This document shows, in pieces, positions 10,388-18,337 of a stretch of 64,000 bases of DNA (position 1 is the stretch's first letter; every line of letters begins with the position of its first letter). The position numbers and the translations under genes are program-made. This DNA comes from Shinella fusca (lineage in GTDB: Bacteria; Pseudomonadota; Alphaproteobacteria; Rhizobiales; Rhizobiaceae). Below the pieces are notes generated by a model, which was not told the DNA's origin, made no database searches, and saw nothing but the letters and a program-made list of their open reading frames with translations. The stretch lies in the NCBI RefSeq assembly GCF_014203155.1, contig NZ_JACHIK010000002.1, positions 124,001 to 188,000 of the forward strand, in the 5' to 3' direction.

Positions 10388-12127
10388 ATGAACCAGCATG
10401 TGAACATCGCGGAAGCCGCGCACTACGACACGGTGCGGGCGATCTTCGCCATCCTCAACGGCGAGCGGGAAGCCGACCTGCTCCTGAAGAACCTGAACAT
10501 CCTCGATGTTCACGGCGAGACCGTCTACCACGGCTCGATCCTCGTCTACGACAAGCGCATCATCGCGCTCAATCCGGACGAGGAGATCCTGAAGGTGAAG
10601 GAGGTCTTCGACGGCAAGGGGCTCTATGCGATCCCCGGCCTGATCGACGCCCATATCCATTTCGAATCCCAGCTTGCCCATCCGACGGCGCTCGCCGAGG
10701 CCATGGTGCCCTGCGGCACGACGACGATCTATTCCGAATGCCTCGACCTTCTGAGCGCGGCGGCGGAAGAGGGCGTGGAAGCGGCGCAGAAGCTCTTCAA
10801 GGACTACGACAAGCTGCCCTATCGCCTCTATGCCTTCGCGCCGGGCAAGAAGACGGCGGCCGACGTCACCGAGGCGGTGCTGAAGATGGAGCCGGTGATC
10901 GGCCTCGGCGAGTTCGAGCACTTCACCTATTCCTCCGGCAGCGACGACGATTTCCGCAAGGCCGCCTGGGTGCGCGCCAAGGGTGGCTTCATGAACGGCC
11001 ACTGGGGCGTCACCGCGCTCTCCGACATGATCCTCAACTACCTTCCGGCCATCGGGGTCTCCAACAACCACGACGTCTGGAACGAGAAGGATATCGAAAA
11101 GAGCATCCGCTACGGCTTCCCGACGCACATCAAGTTCGGCGTCGGCTCGGCCGAGGTCATCAAGGTGCTGCTGCGCGCCATCGTCGACCGCAAGTGGCCG
11201 ACCGACAACTTCATGCTCTGCACGGACAATATCTCCGTCGAGCGCCTGCTGACCATGGGGCACATGGACTGGATCATCTCGCTCTGCGCCGAGATGGGCA
11301 TCAACCCGATCCATGCGATCAAAATGGCGACCTACAACACGGCGCGTTCCTTCCACATGGAGGACAGGATCGGCTCGCTGACGCCCGGCCGCTTCGCCGA
11401 CATCGTGCTGACCGACAGCCTGTCGAAGATCAACCCGCTCTTCGTCTTCAAGGACGGCGAGCTGGTGGCCAAGGACCGCAAGCTGCTGAAGAATGCCGAT
11501 ATCGACTATTCCGGCATGTGCAAGAAGGGCGTTCCGGGTCTTGCGGACCTGACGGCGGACCAGCTCGACATCGTGCCGCTGGAAATCTCAGAGGACGGCA
11601 GCAAGGCCAAGGTCTACCTCTTCGACGTCTACGGCCGCGGCCATGCCAAGTTCTACCAGGAAGTCTGGGTGCCGTTCACGGACGGCAGGGTCGTGCCGGA
11701 GGTGGACGGCGTGAAATACTCGCGCCTCTCCGTCATCCAGCGCTATGCGAACGGCAAGCGGCACATCGTCAACGGCCTCTTCAAGGGCGTGTCGATCGAC
11801 CGCGGGGCGGTCGCGACCTTCTGGCCGGCGCCCAAGCCCTATTTCGTCGTGATCGGCGAGGAGAGCGCGGAGATGTGTCATTGCGTGAAGCAGGTGGACA
11901 CCTATGCCGGCGCCTGCATCGTCACCGAGAACAAGGTGGAGAAGGCGGTGATGCCGCTCGATATCTACGGCGTCATGGCGAACATGACCGTCTCGGAGCT
12001 GACGGCCGCGGCAAGTTCCATCGACGCGGCGCTGGAAGACCTCGGCAACCGCAACGAGGGTGAGCCGGTCGTCAACAAGCTGCTCAGCCTCTTCATCTCG
12101 CTGCACCGCTTCCGCTTCATGGCGTGA
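10388..12127 (+). CDS. Adenine deaminase-like amidohydrolase
   Basis: A 579-residue protein with the adenine deaminase (Ade) fold and length. It has the metal motif PGLIDAHIHFES near residues 88-99, NGHWGVTALSD and SNNHDVWNE in place of the usual His/Glu regions, and CTDN near the late Asp ligand. The C-terminal Ade domain is present (GLFKGVSIDRGAVATFWP). The usual C-terminal HDSHN motif of adenine deaminases is replaced by a WPAPKPY stretch, and SDHE reads NNHD, so adenine may not be the substrate. The start at 10388 has GGAGG 7 bases upstream; the open frame further up is non-coding. A divergent LysR gene probably controls it, and a membrane protein gene follows. Confidence 0.8.
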   Translation: MNQHVNIAEAAHYDTVRAIFAILNGEREADLLLKNLNILDVHGETVYHGSILVYDKRIIALNPDEEILKVKEVFDGKGLYAIPGLIDAHIHFESQLAHPTALAEAMVPCGTTTIYSECLDLLSAAAEEGVEAAQKLFKDYDKLPYRLYAFAPGKKTAADVTEAVLKMEPVIGLGEFEHFTYSSGSDDDFRKAAWVRAKGGFMNGHWGVTALSDMILNYLPAIGVSNNHDVWNEKDIEKSIRYGFPTHIKFGVGSAEVIKVLLRAIVDRKWPTDNFMLCTDNISVERLLTMGHMDWIISLCAEMGINPIHAIKMATYNTARSFHMEDRIGSLTPGRFADIVLTDSLSKINPLFVFKDGELVAKDRKLLKNADIDYSGMCKKGVPGLADLTADQLDIVPLEISEDGSKAKVYLFDVYGRGHAKFYQEVWVPFTDGRVVPEVDGVKYSRLSVIQRYANGKRHIVNGLFKGVSIDRGAVATFWPAPKPYFVVIGEESAEMCHCVKQVDTYAGACIVTENKVEKAVMPLDIYGVMANMTVSELTAAASSIDAALEDLGNRNEGEPVVNKLLSLFISLHRFRFMA

Positions 12128-12145
12128 AGCTCACGAAAATTCCGG

Positions 12146-12163
12146 CAGGCGCTCCGGCGCCTG
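12146..12163 (+). terminator. Hairpin after the adenine deaminase-like gene
   Basis: Seven-bp arms CAGGCGC and GCGCCTG flank a TCCG loop, 18 bases after the stop codon. There is no T-run, so it may be a weak terminator or a processing hairpin before the membrane protein gene. Confidence 0.4.
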
Positions 12164-12285
12164 TTGGAAAGACAGGATTGCGGATTGACCGGGAGAAGGA
12201 GTTCCGGGAAACCCGCAGGAACCAATTCAGGCGCGGCCGGCCGGGAGCAAGGGAGGCCGCCGTGCAACACCATCGGGAGGAAACC

Positions 12286-12996
12286 ATGGCACATCGTCCG
12301 GCGGAAGCCGATATCGTCGACACCGGCAGCCTTACCCGGCGCTGGATCATGTATGTACTGGGCATCTACATCCTGACGCTGGGCGTGAGCCTTGCGATCC
12401 GGGCGGGTGTCGGCATCTCGCCGCAGAGCAGCCTGACGCGCACCATGACGCTCGTCTACACGCCGCTCAGCCAGGGCACCTACAACTTCATGCTGGAACT
12501 GCTGATGCTGTTCCTGACCTACCTGGTGCTGCCGAAGGACTTTAAGCTGAAGAACTTCGCGGCCCTGATCCCGGCCTTCGTTCTGGCCGTGTTCCTCGAC
12601 CTCAACCTCAAGCTCACCGAGTTCATCGCGCTGGAGGATTACTATTACCGGGTCGCGCTTCTGGTCTTCGCCGATGCGGCGCTCGCCTTCGGCCTCTTCC
12701 TGATGATCCGCGCCAACCTCGTGCTGATGCCGATCGACATGTTCGTCAACACGATCTTCAAGCGCACCGGCTGGAAGTGGGGCAACATCAAGACAGGCTT
12801 CGACTGCACGCTGCTCGTCATCTCCGCGCTGATCGGCCTTGCCTTCCTCGGCGAGATCAAGTTCATCCGCGAGGGCACGATCCTCAACGCCATCCTCGTC
12901 GGCCAATACATCAAGCTCTATTTCTTCCTCTACAGGAAATTGAGCGCGAGGAACGCGGCGCCGGCTGCGGGCAACCTCGAAGCCGCCGCGGAATAG
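12286..12996 (+). CDS. YitT/DUF6198-type integral membrane protein
   Basis: A 236-residue inner-membrane protein with about five to six hydrophobic segments, beginning with WIMYVLGIYILTLGVSLAI at residues 21-39, then the GVGISPQSSL loop that is typical of the YczE/YyaS/YitT-like group. No transport reaction is established for this group. The start at 12286 has GGGAGG 5 bases upstream, while an in-frame ATG at 12124 lies inside the previous stop region and lacks one. The gene sits 158 bases after the adenine-deaminase-like gene on the same strand, so it may export or import that enzyme's substrate or product. A terminator at 13023-13045 closes the unit. Confidence 0.78.
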   Translation: MAHRPAEADIVDTGSLTRRWIMYVLGIYILTLGVSLAIRAGVGISPQSSLTRTMTLVYTPLSQGTYNFMLELLMLFLTYLVLPKDFKLKNFAALIPAFVLAVFLDLNLKLTEFIALEDYYYRVALLVFADAALAFGLFLMIRANLVLMPIDMFVNTIFKRTGWKWGNIKTGFDCTLLVISALIGLAFLGEIKFIREGTILNAILVGQYIKLYFFLYRKLSARNAAPAAGNLEAAAE

Positions 12997-13022
12997 GCGG
13001 TGGGCATCGGAACCGAAATGCG

Positions 13023-13045
13023 AAGGCGCCCCTTGCGGGCGCCTT
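13023..13045. terminator. Bidirectional rho-independent-type terminator
   Basis: Nine-bp arms AAGGCGCCC and GGGCGCCTT surround a 5-base loop. The A and T ends give short U-tracts on both strands. It lies 27 bases after the membrane protein stop and touches the stop of the convergent hexosaminidase gene, so it can serve both. Confidence 0.65.
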
Positions 13046-15046
13046 TCAGTGTCCGGAAGATCCGTAAAGCACCGGCATCAGGCCGGCAGCGGCCTTGAAG
13101 CGGCTCCAGGACTTGCGCCCGGGCAGCGTCCATCCGGTCTCGGCGACGGCGGAAAGGCGCGGGAAGACGAGGCGGTCGAAGACCGCGCGTTCCTTCATCG
13201 CCTCCGACCAGATGCAGGCCTGCACGCCGAGCAGCCTTTCCTTCTGGGAAGCGCTCCAGCCCGCGACGGGATCGAAGGCGTAGGTCGCCTCCGGCGTCGA
13301 GGAGCCGGCCCAGCTTGCGCCCGGCTCGGCCCAGTCGGGGCTCATGGCCATGTCGAGGTAATAGGCCTGTCCCGGCGTGACGACGATCCGGTAGCCTTCC
13401 CCGGCAAGCGTGGCGGAGACCTCTCCGTCGCGCCAGCCGCACAGATAGGTCGTCTCCCTGTCGAAGGCATTGCCGTGCGCGGCCTCCTGCCAGCCGCCGG
13501 TGACGCATCCTTCGGCGGCGAGGAACGTCTGGATGCGCTTGAGGAAGATTGCCTGCAACGCTGCCGCGCCGGAGCCCTCGATGTCCTCGGCAAGGTGCGA
13601 CTGGCTGACGGCGTTCAGCCGCCGCGCATGGGCTTCGGCCATTGCGGGGCCGCCGATAGCGCGCAGCCTTTCGAGCGCTTCCGGGGAGCCGGACCATGCT
13701 GCGAGCGGCACTTCGTCCGCCCCGATATGGATGGTCCTGAAGGGGAAGAGGTCGATGACCTCACGGAAGATCGCCTCCAGCACCTCGTAGGTCTTTTCGC
13801 GCGCAGGGTTGAGGCAATTGTCGGGAAAGCCCTGCACGGACTGGTAGCCGCCTTTCTCCTGCGGGTCGCGCAGTTCCGGGATCGCCTGCTGGAGGGCGTG
13901 GCTGTGGCCGGGCACGTCGATCTCCGGCACGATCTCGATGCCGAAGCCTGCCGCATGGGCGACGATGTCGCGCACCGCCGCCTTGCTGTAATAGCCGCCG
14001 CTCCTTTCCGGGCCGGTGCCGAGCAGGGGCGGGATGGCAAGGCCATGGCCGCGCCACGCGCCGATGGCGGCAAGCGCCGGATAGGCGTCGATCTCGATGC
14101 GCCAGGCCTCGTCGTCGGAAAGATGCCAGTGGAAGCGGTTCACCTTGTTCCAGGCGAGGACGGAAAGCAGCTTCCTGATCTCGGCGCTCGCGTAGAACTG
14201 CCGCGCGGTATCGAGGAGGAGGCCGCGCCAGGCCATGGCGGGCGCGTCGCCGATCGTTCCCTCCCGGGGAAAACCGTAGGCCGAGGGAAAATGATGCGCG
14301 CCGCGCCAGATCTGGCCGAGCGTGACGAGGCCGTAGAGGAGACCCGTCCGGGTGGACGCCGATACCGCGACCGAGGCCGGCGCGAAGGCGATCTCGTAGG
14401 CTTCCGCGCCGAACCCTTCGCGGCAATGCAGATGAACCGGCCGGCCGCCTTCCTCCTCCGGCCGCACGATGCCCTCGACGGCGAAGAGGTCGTCGGTGAG
14501 CCGGGCGAAGGCTTCCGCGGCCGCCTCCGCTTCACGCCCCTCGGTGATGAGGGCAAGGCCGGCCGGCGCGCCGGCAAGGCTGCTGACGGAGACGGCGTTG
14601 GGCCAGGGAATGACCGCGATGGGCGCGGGCGGGGCGGCGGGAACGGGAAAGGGCTCCGCGCCGCGCTTGGGCGGCGTATTGCGGCCGGCGAATTTCGTGG
14701 CGGCGGTGGCAAGGGCGAGGGTGGAGCCGTCGGCAAGCACGAGATAGGCCCCGCGCGCGCCGTCCGTCCAGTGCTGGAAGGCCCAGCCGAGATCGTGCAG
14801 CGTGACCGTCCAGGTCGCGCCGGGTGCGAGGATGAAACCCTGCGGCGGGAGGAGCTCCACGAAGGTCGAGAATATCCGGCCGATGGTCCCGCCCTCGGCT
14901 TTTGCCGTCGGGGCGATCTGGCCGGGGCCGCTGAAGCAGAGCCGGAAGCCGGCAAGCGCTTCCCCCGATGTGTTCGCAAGGCTGAGGCGATAGGCCATTG
15001 CCCTGTCGCCGCCGGCCGGAACGAACGTGGTTTCGAGGGCGGGCAT
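13046..15046 (-). CDS. Beta-N-acetylhexosaminidase (GH20)
   Basis: A 666-residue glycoside hydrolase family 20 enzyme that releases terminal GlcNAc or GalNAc. The catalytic pair is Asp444-Glu445 in IHIGADEVPLAAW. Other family marks are GLLLDTARQFY, FHWHLSDDEAWRIEIDAYP and IVPEIDVPGHSHALQQAIPEL. About 220 residues precede the barrel and form an N-terminal accessory region plus a GH20b-like domain. No signal peptide is visible after the ATG at 15046, so a cytoplasmic enzyme acting on imported amino-sugar oligomers is likely. The start is placed there because the upstream open frame reads back through the GNAT gene. It lies 7 bases after that gene. Confidence 0.92.
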   Translation of the reverse strand: MPALETTFVPAGGDRAMAYRLSLANTSGEALAGFRLCFSGPGQIAPTAKAEGGTIGRIFSTFVELLPPQGFILAPGATWTVTLHDLGWAFQHWTDGARGAYLVLADGSTLALATAATKFAGRNTPPKRGAEPFPVPAAPPAPIAVIPWPNAVSVSSLAGAPAGLALITEGREAEAAAEAFARLTDDLFAVEGIVRPEEEGGRPVHLHCREGFGAEAYEIAFAPASVAVSASTRTGLLYGLVTLGQIWRGAHHFPSAYGFPREGTIGDAPAMAWRGLLLDTARQFYASAEIRKLLSVLAWNKVNRFHWHLSDDEAWRIEIDAYPALAAIGAWRGHGLAIPPLLGTGPERSGGYYSKAAVRDIVAHAAGFGIEIVPEIDVPGHSHALQQAIPELRDPQEKGGYQSVQGFPDNCLNPAREKTYEVLEAIFREVIDLFPFRTIHIGADEVPLAAWSGSPEALERLRAIGGPAMAEAHARRLNAVSQSHLAEDIEGSGAAALQAIFLKRIQTFLAAEGCVTGGWQEAAHGNAFDRETTYLCGWRDGEVSATLAGEGYRIVVTPGQAYYLDMAMSPDWAEPGASWAGSSTPEATYAFDPVAGWSASQKERLLGVQACIWSEAMKERAVFDRLVFPRLSAVAETGWTLPGRKSWSRFKAAAGLMPVLYGSSGH

Positions 15047-15053
15047 GGCGTTC

Positions 15054-15524
15054 TCAGATGTCGAGCATGCCGGCATAGATGCCGGGCGCGGAATCGGGGA
15101 TCGGCATGGCGCCGACCGTCTTCTCGTAGAAGGCGGAGGGGCCAACGTCGCCGATGATCGCATAGGCATAGCCCATCGCCTTGAGGTCGAAGAGGCTGGC
15201 GAGCAGGAGAGCATGGCCGATGCCGAGCCCGCGTGCGCCTTCCTCGACGCCGGTCGGGCCGAAGAAGCCGCGGGCGATCGCCTCGTGGCAGGCAAAGCCG
15301 ACGAGCCTGCCGGCGCGGGTGGCGACGAAGGCGCTCGGCGGCTGGCGCGTCAGCGCGACGGACATCTCGCTCGCCCAGCCCCTGCCGAAGGTCGCGGCGA
15401 TCCAGTCGGTGACGAGGCCGGCCTCGGGCGCGAGCGGCCGGCGGATCGTCACCCCGGCCTCCGCCATGCGCGCGTCGAGCGCCGGCGCGGGGGCAAGGCG
15501 CGTAAGGTTGACGAGATAGTCCAA
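15054..15524 (-). CDS. GNAT-family N-acetyltransferase
   Basis: A 156-residue acetyltransferase. The acetyl-CoA-binding motif A is GVEEGARGLGIGHALLLASL (about residues 92-111), preceded by the strand RLVGFACHEA. The start is a TTG at 15524, supported by GGAGG six bases upstream and by the protein beginning at the expected point. The gene lies between the MFS transporter and the GH20 hexosaminidase on the same strand, so it may act on an amino sugar or a related metabolite. Substrate unknown. Confidence 0.82.
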   Translation of the reverse strand: MDYLVNLTRLAPAPALDARMAEAGVTIRRPLAPEAGLVTDWIAATFGRGWASEMSVALTRQPPSAFVATRAGRLVGFACHEAIARGFFGPTGVEEGARGLGIGHALLLASLFDLKAMGYAYAIIGDVGPSAFYEKTVGAMPIPDSAPGIYAGMLDI

Positions 15525-15564
15525 GGAGAACCTCCGCTCGGGGGCATCCGCCCCCGGATACTGC

Positions 15565-16890
15565 CTAATGCTGGTCGAGCACCCGCGTCAGGGTGAGCGC
15601 GGCGATGGTGCAGATCGCGCCGGAGATCAGGTAGCCGCCGATGAAGATGATGCCGAAGCTGGAGGCAAGGCCGAGCGCCACGAGCGGGGCGAAGGCCGCG
15701 CCGACGAGCCAGGCGAGGTCCGAGGTCAGCGCCGCGCCGGTATAGCGGTAAGGCTGCGTGAAGCGCGAGGAGACGGCGCCCGAGGACTGGCCGAAGGTAA
15801 GGCCGAGGATGAAGAAGCCGATCAGGATATAGGCGTCCTGCCCCTTGCCGCCGGCATCCAGCAGGAAGGGCGCGGAGAAGGAGAAGATCGCGATGAGGAT
15901 CGCGCCGGCCATCAACTGGTTGCGCCGGCCGATCCGGTCGGCGAGGATACCGGACAGCACGATGCCGATCGCGCCGACGCCGGCGCCCGCCACCTGCACC
16001 CAGAGGAATTCTGCCGCCGACTGGCCGCCCTTGAGGGTGACCCAGGAGAGCGGGAAGATCGTGACGAGATGGAACATCGCGAAGCTGGCGAGCGGCACGA
16101 AGGCGCCGAGCACGACGTCGATCGCGTGCTTGCTCAGCATTTCGAAGATCGGCCGCGGCTCCAGCTCCTGTGCTTCCATGGCGGCGCCGAATTCCTTGCT
16201 GGCGACGATGCGAAGGCGCGCGAAGAGCGCCACGACGTTGATCGCGAAGGCGACGAAGAAGGGATAGCGCCAGCCCCAGGCGAGGAAATCGGCCTCGGAA
16301 AGGTTGCTGACGAAATAGCCGAAGAGGATGCTGGCGAGCGCGAAGCCGAAGGGCGCGCCGAGCTGCGGGATCATCGCGTACCAGCCGCGGTGGTTGGGGG
16401 GCGCGCTGAGGCTGAGGAGCGAGGCGAGCCCGTCCCACGCCCCGCCGAGCGCGAAGCCCTGCCCCAGCCGGAAAAGTGCGAGCAGCGCCACGGCCCAGTA
16501 GCCGATCGTCTCGTAGCCCGGCAGGAAGGCGATGGAGGCGGTCGAGCCGCCGAGGATGACGAGCGCGACCGTCAGTTTCGTGCCGCGGCCATAGTTGCGG
16601 TCGATCCACATGAAGATGAAGGAGCCGACCGGCCGGGCGAGGAAGGCGAGGGGGAAGAGCGCGAAGGCCATCAGCGTGCCGGCCACCGCACTCGGCGCGA
16701 AGGGGAAGATGAGCTTCGGGAAGACGAGGATGGAGCCGAGGCCGTAGACGAAGAAATCGAAGAATTCCGAGGTGCGGCCGATAACCACGCCGATGGCGAC
16801 GCTGCCCGGCGACAGCGGCTTGCCGTCCGCATGCATGCGGCGGGCGTCCCGTTCCAGGCCTGACGAAGTGGGATTAGCGACCGAACTCAT
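15565..16890 (-). CDS. MFS transporter, metabolite:H+ symporter (MHS) type
   Basis: A 441-residue transporter with twelve predicted membrane helices. The MHS/ProP-KgtP group is indicated by the opening GVVIGRTSEFFDFFVYGLGS, the loop FLARPVGSFIFMWIDRNYGR between helices 2 and 3, and FRLGQGFALGGAWDGLASLL. Members import organic acids, betaines or shikimate with protons. Here the ligand cannot be told, but the neighbours are a GNAT and a hexosaminidase gene 40 bases downstream. It is divergent from cyoA across a 259-base gap. Confidence 0.88.
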   Translation of the reverse strand: MSSVANPTSSGLERDARRMHADGKPLSPGSVAIGVVIGRTSEFFDFFVYGLGSILVFPKLIFPFAPSAVAGTLMAFALFPLAFLARPVGSFIFMWIDRNYGRGTKLTVALVILGGSTASIAFLPGYETIGYWAVALLALFRLGQGFALGGAWDGLASLLSLSAPPNHRGWYAMIPQLGAPFGFALASILFGYFVSNLSEADFLAWGWRYPFFVAFAINVVALFARLRIVASKEFGAAMEAQELEPRPIFEMLSKHAIDVVLGAFVPLASFAMFHLVTIFPLSWVTLKGGQSAAEFLWVQVAGAGVGAIGIVLSGILADRIGRRNQLMAGAILIAIFSFSAPFLLDAGGKGQDAYILIGFFILGLTFGQSSGAVSSRFTQPYRYTGAALTSDLAWLVGAAFAPLVALGLASSFGIIFIGGYLISGAICTIAALTLTRVLDQH

Positions 16891-16933
16891 GAATTTCTCC
16901 GAGCGATGTGCGCCATGTCGTTCAAGTGTTGAC

Positions 16934-16949
16934 TATTCGGCGTCGAATA
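16934..16949. promoter_or_regulatory. Palindrome in the MFS-cyoA divergent gap
   Basis: TATTCG and CGAATA are exact inverted arms around GCGT. The site is 44 bases upstream of the MFS start and overlaps a TTGACT that could be a plus-strand -35 element. It is a candidate operator; the regulator is unknown. Confidence 0.35.
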
Positions 16950-17054
16950 TCAAGAATTGGCTTGTACATTCGAGCGTCGCCCGACGACGGCGCCCTACGC
17001 ATCTGGGCTAGTACAAATCCGCCCCGGCGGACAGCCCCCGACGTCTTGCCGCGG

Positions 17055-17103
17055 TGCGACACAATGCTGCGCTGCGACGAACCACCTCATTTCCAAGTGC
17101 GAC
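17055..17103 (+). promoter_or_regulatory. Three TGCGAC direct repeats upstream of cyoA
   Basis: TGCGAC occurs at 17055-17060, 17073-17078 and 17098-17103, ending 46 bases before the cyoA start. RegR/ActR/PrrA-type redox regulators bind GCG-rich half sites and control terminal oxidases in alphaproteobacteria, so these repeats are candidates for such a site. The match to a full consensus is incomplete. Confidence 0.35.
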
Positions 17104-17149
17104 AGCGCCCGCTTAATGCCGACTAGACAGAACGCAAGTCGAGGCCGAA

Positions 17150-18253
17150 ATGCCGAAGCCATTCAGTTTAGCCCGAATCTCGATCGTCCTTCCCCTCATG
17201 CTCGCGACCTTGTCCGGATGCGACATGGTCGTCATGGCGCCCTCCGGCGATATCGCGGTGCAGCAGCGGGACCTGATCGTCATCTCGACGGTGCTGATGC
17301 TGCTGATCATCGTGCCGGTGATCTGCCTCACGCTGTTCTTCGCCTGGCGCTACCGCCAGTCCAACAAGGCGGCGACCTACGATCCGGAATGGCACCATTC
17401 CACGGGCCTTGAGGTCATCATCTGGTCGGCGCCGCTCGCCATCATCATCGCGCTCGGCGCCATCACCTGGGTCAGCACCCACAAGCTCGATCCCTACCGG
17501 CCGCTCGACCGCATCGATGCCGCCCGCCCGGTGAGCGGCGAAGTCAAGCCGATCACCGTCGAGGTGGTGGCGCTCGACTGGAAGTGGCTGTTCTTCTACC
17601 CCGATTACGGCATCGCCACGGTCAACGAGATGGCCGCGCCCGTCGACGTGCCGATCAATTTCAAGCTCACCGCCTCCTCGGTGATGAACTCCTTCTACGT
17701 GCCCGCGCTCGCCGGCATGATCTACACCATGCCCGGCATGGAGACGAAGCTGCATGCCGTGATCAACAAGGCCGGCGACTACGAGGGCTTCTCGTCCAAC
17801 TACAGCGGCGACGGCTTTTCCCACATGCGCTTCAAGTTCCACGGGCTCGACCAGGCCGGCTTCGACCAGTGGGTCGCGCAGGTCAAGCAGAACGGCACGG
17901 CGCTCAACCGCGACGCCTACCTCAAGCTGGAAAAGCCGAGCGTCAAGGAACCCGTGCGCTACTACGCCTCGGTCGATGACGGGCTCTACGAGGCCGTGCT
18001 CAACATGTGCGTGCGCGAAGGCCAGATGTGCATGAAGGACATGATGCATATCGACATGATGGGCGGTGCCGGCGTCGAGAGCCAGGAGAACAGGGCGAAG
18101 CTCCAGCACGACAACCGCCATGCCGACCAGGCGTCCGGGGAAGGGGGAACGGCCGCGACCTTCCCCGACACCGGCAATCCCTCGCACAGCGAGGAACCGG
18201 CTGAAGGCGTCGAGGAGCCGGCCACGATGAACCACGACGGGCACCAGATGTAA
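17150..18253 (+). CDS. cyoA: Cytochrome bo3 ubiquinol oxidase subunit II
   Basis: A 367-residue lipoprotein subunit of the quinol oxidase. The lipobox is LSGC (Cys about residue 24), followed by two membrane helices (about 45-67 and 86-106) and the periplasmic cupredoxin domain. CuA-ligand cysteines are absent from the cupredoxin fold, as expected for a quinol oxidase rather than a cytochrome c oxidase. Marks are VEVVALDWKWLFFYPDYGIATVNE, LAGMIYTMPGMETKLHAV and YSGDGFSHMRFKFHG. An acidic, His-rich tail of about 60 residues extends beyond the E. coli length. It heads the cyoABCD-SURF1 operon. Confidence 0.97.
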   Translation: MPKPFSLARISIVLPLMLATLSGCDMVVMAPSGDIAVQQRDLIVISTVLMLLIIVPVICLTLFFAWRYRQSNKAATYDPEWHHSTGLEVIIWSAPLAIIIALGAITWVSTHKLDPYRPLDRIDAARPVSGEVKPITVEVVALDWKWLFFYPDYGIATVNEMAAPVDVPINFKLTASSVMNSFYVPALAGMIYTMPGMETKLHAVINKAGDYEGFSSNYSGDGFSHMRFKFHGLDQAGFDQWVAQVKQNGTALNRDAYLKLEKPSVKEPVRYYASVDDGLYEAVLNMCVREGQMCMKDMMHIDMMGGAGVESQENRAKLQHDNRHADQASGEGGTAATFPDTGNPSHSEEPAEGVEEPATMNHDGHQM

Positions 18254-18337
18254 CAGCTCTCCATGTCCGCCGGCCCCGGCGGGCACCCCGGACCCGCGGT
18301 CCCGCGGGCTGCAATGGAAACGATATTGGACGATCCC

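Noticed and set aside
12124-12285. Longer start for the YitT-type membrane protein
   Set aside because: The extra 54 residues are basic and unlike the family; the ATG at 12286 has a strong Shine-Dalgarno.
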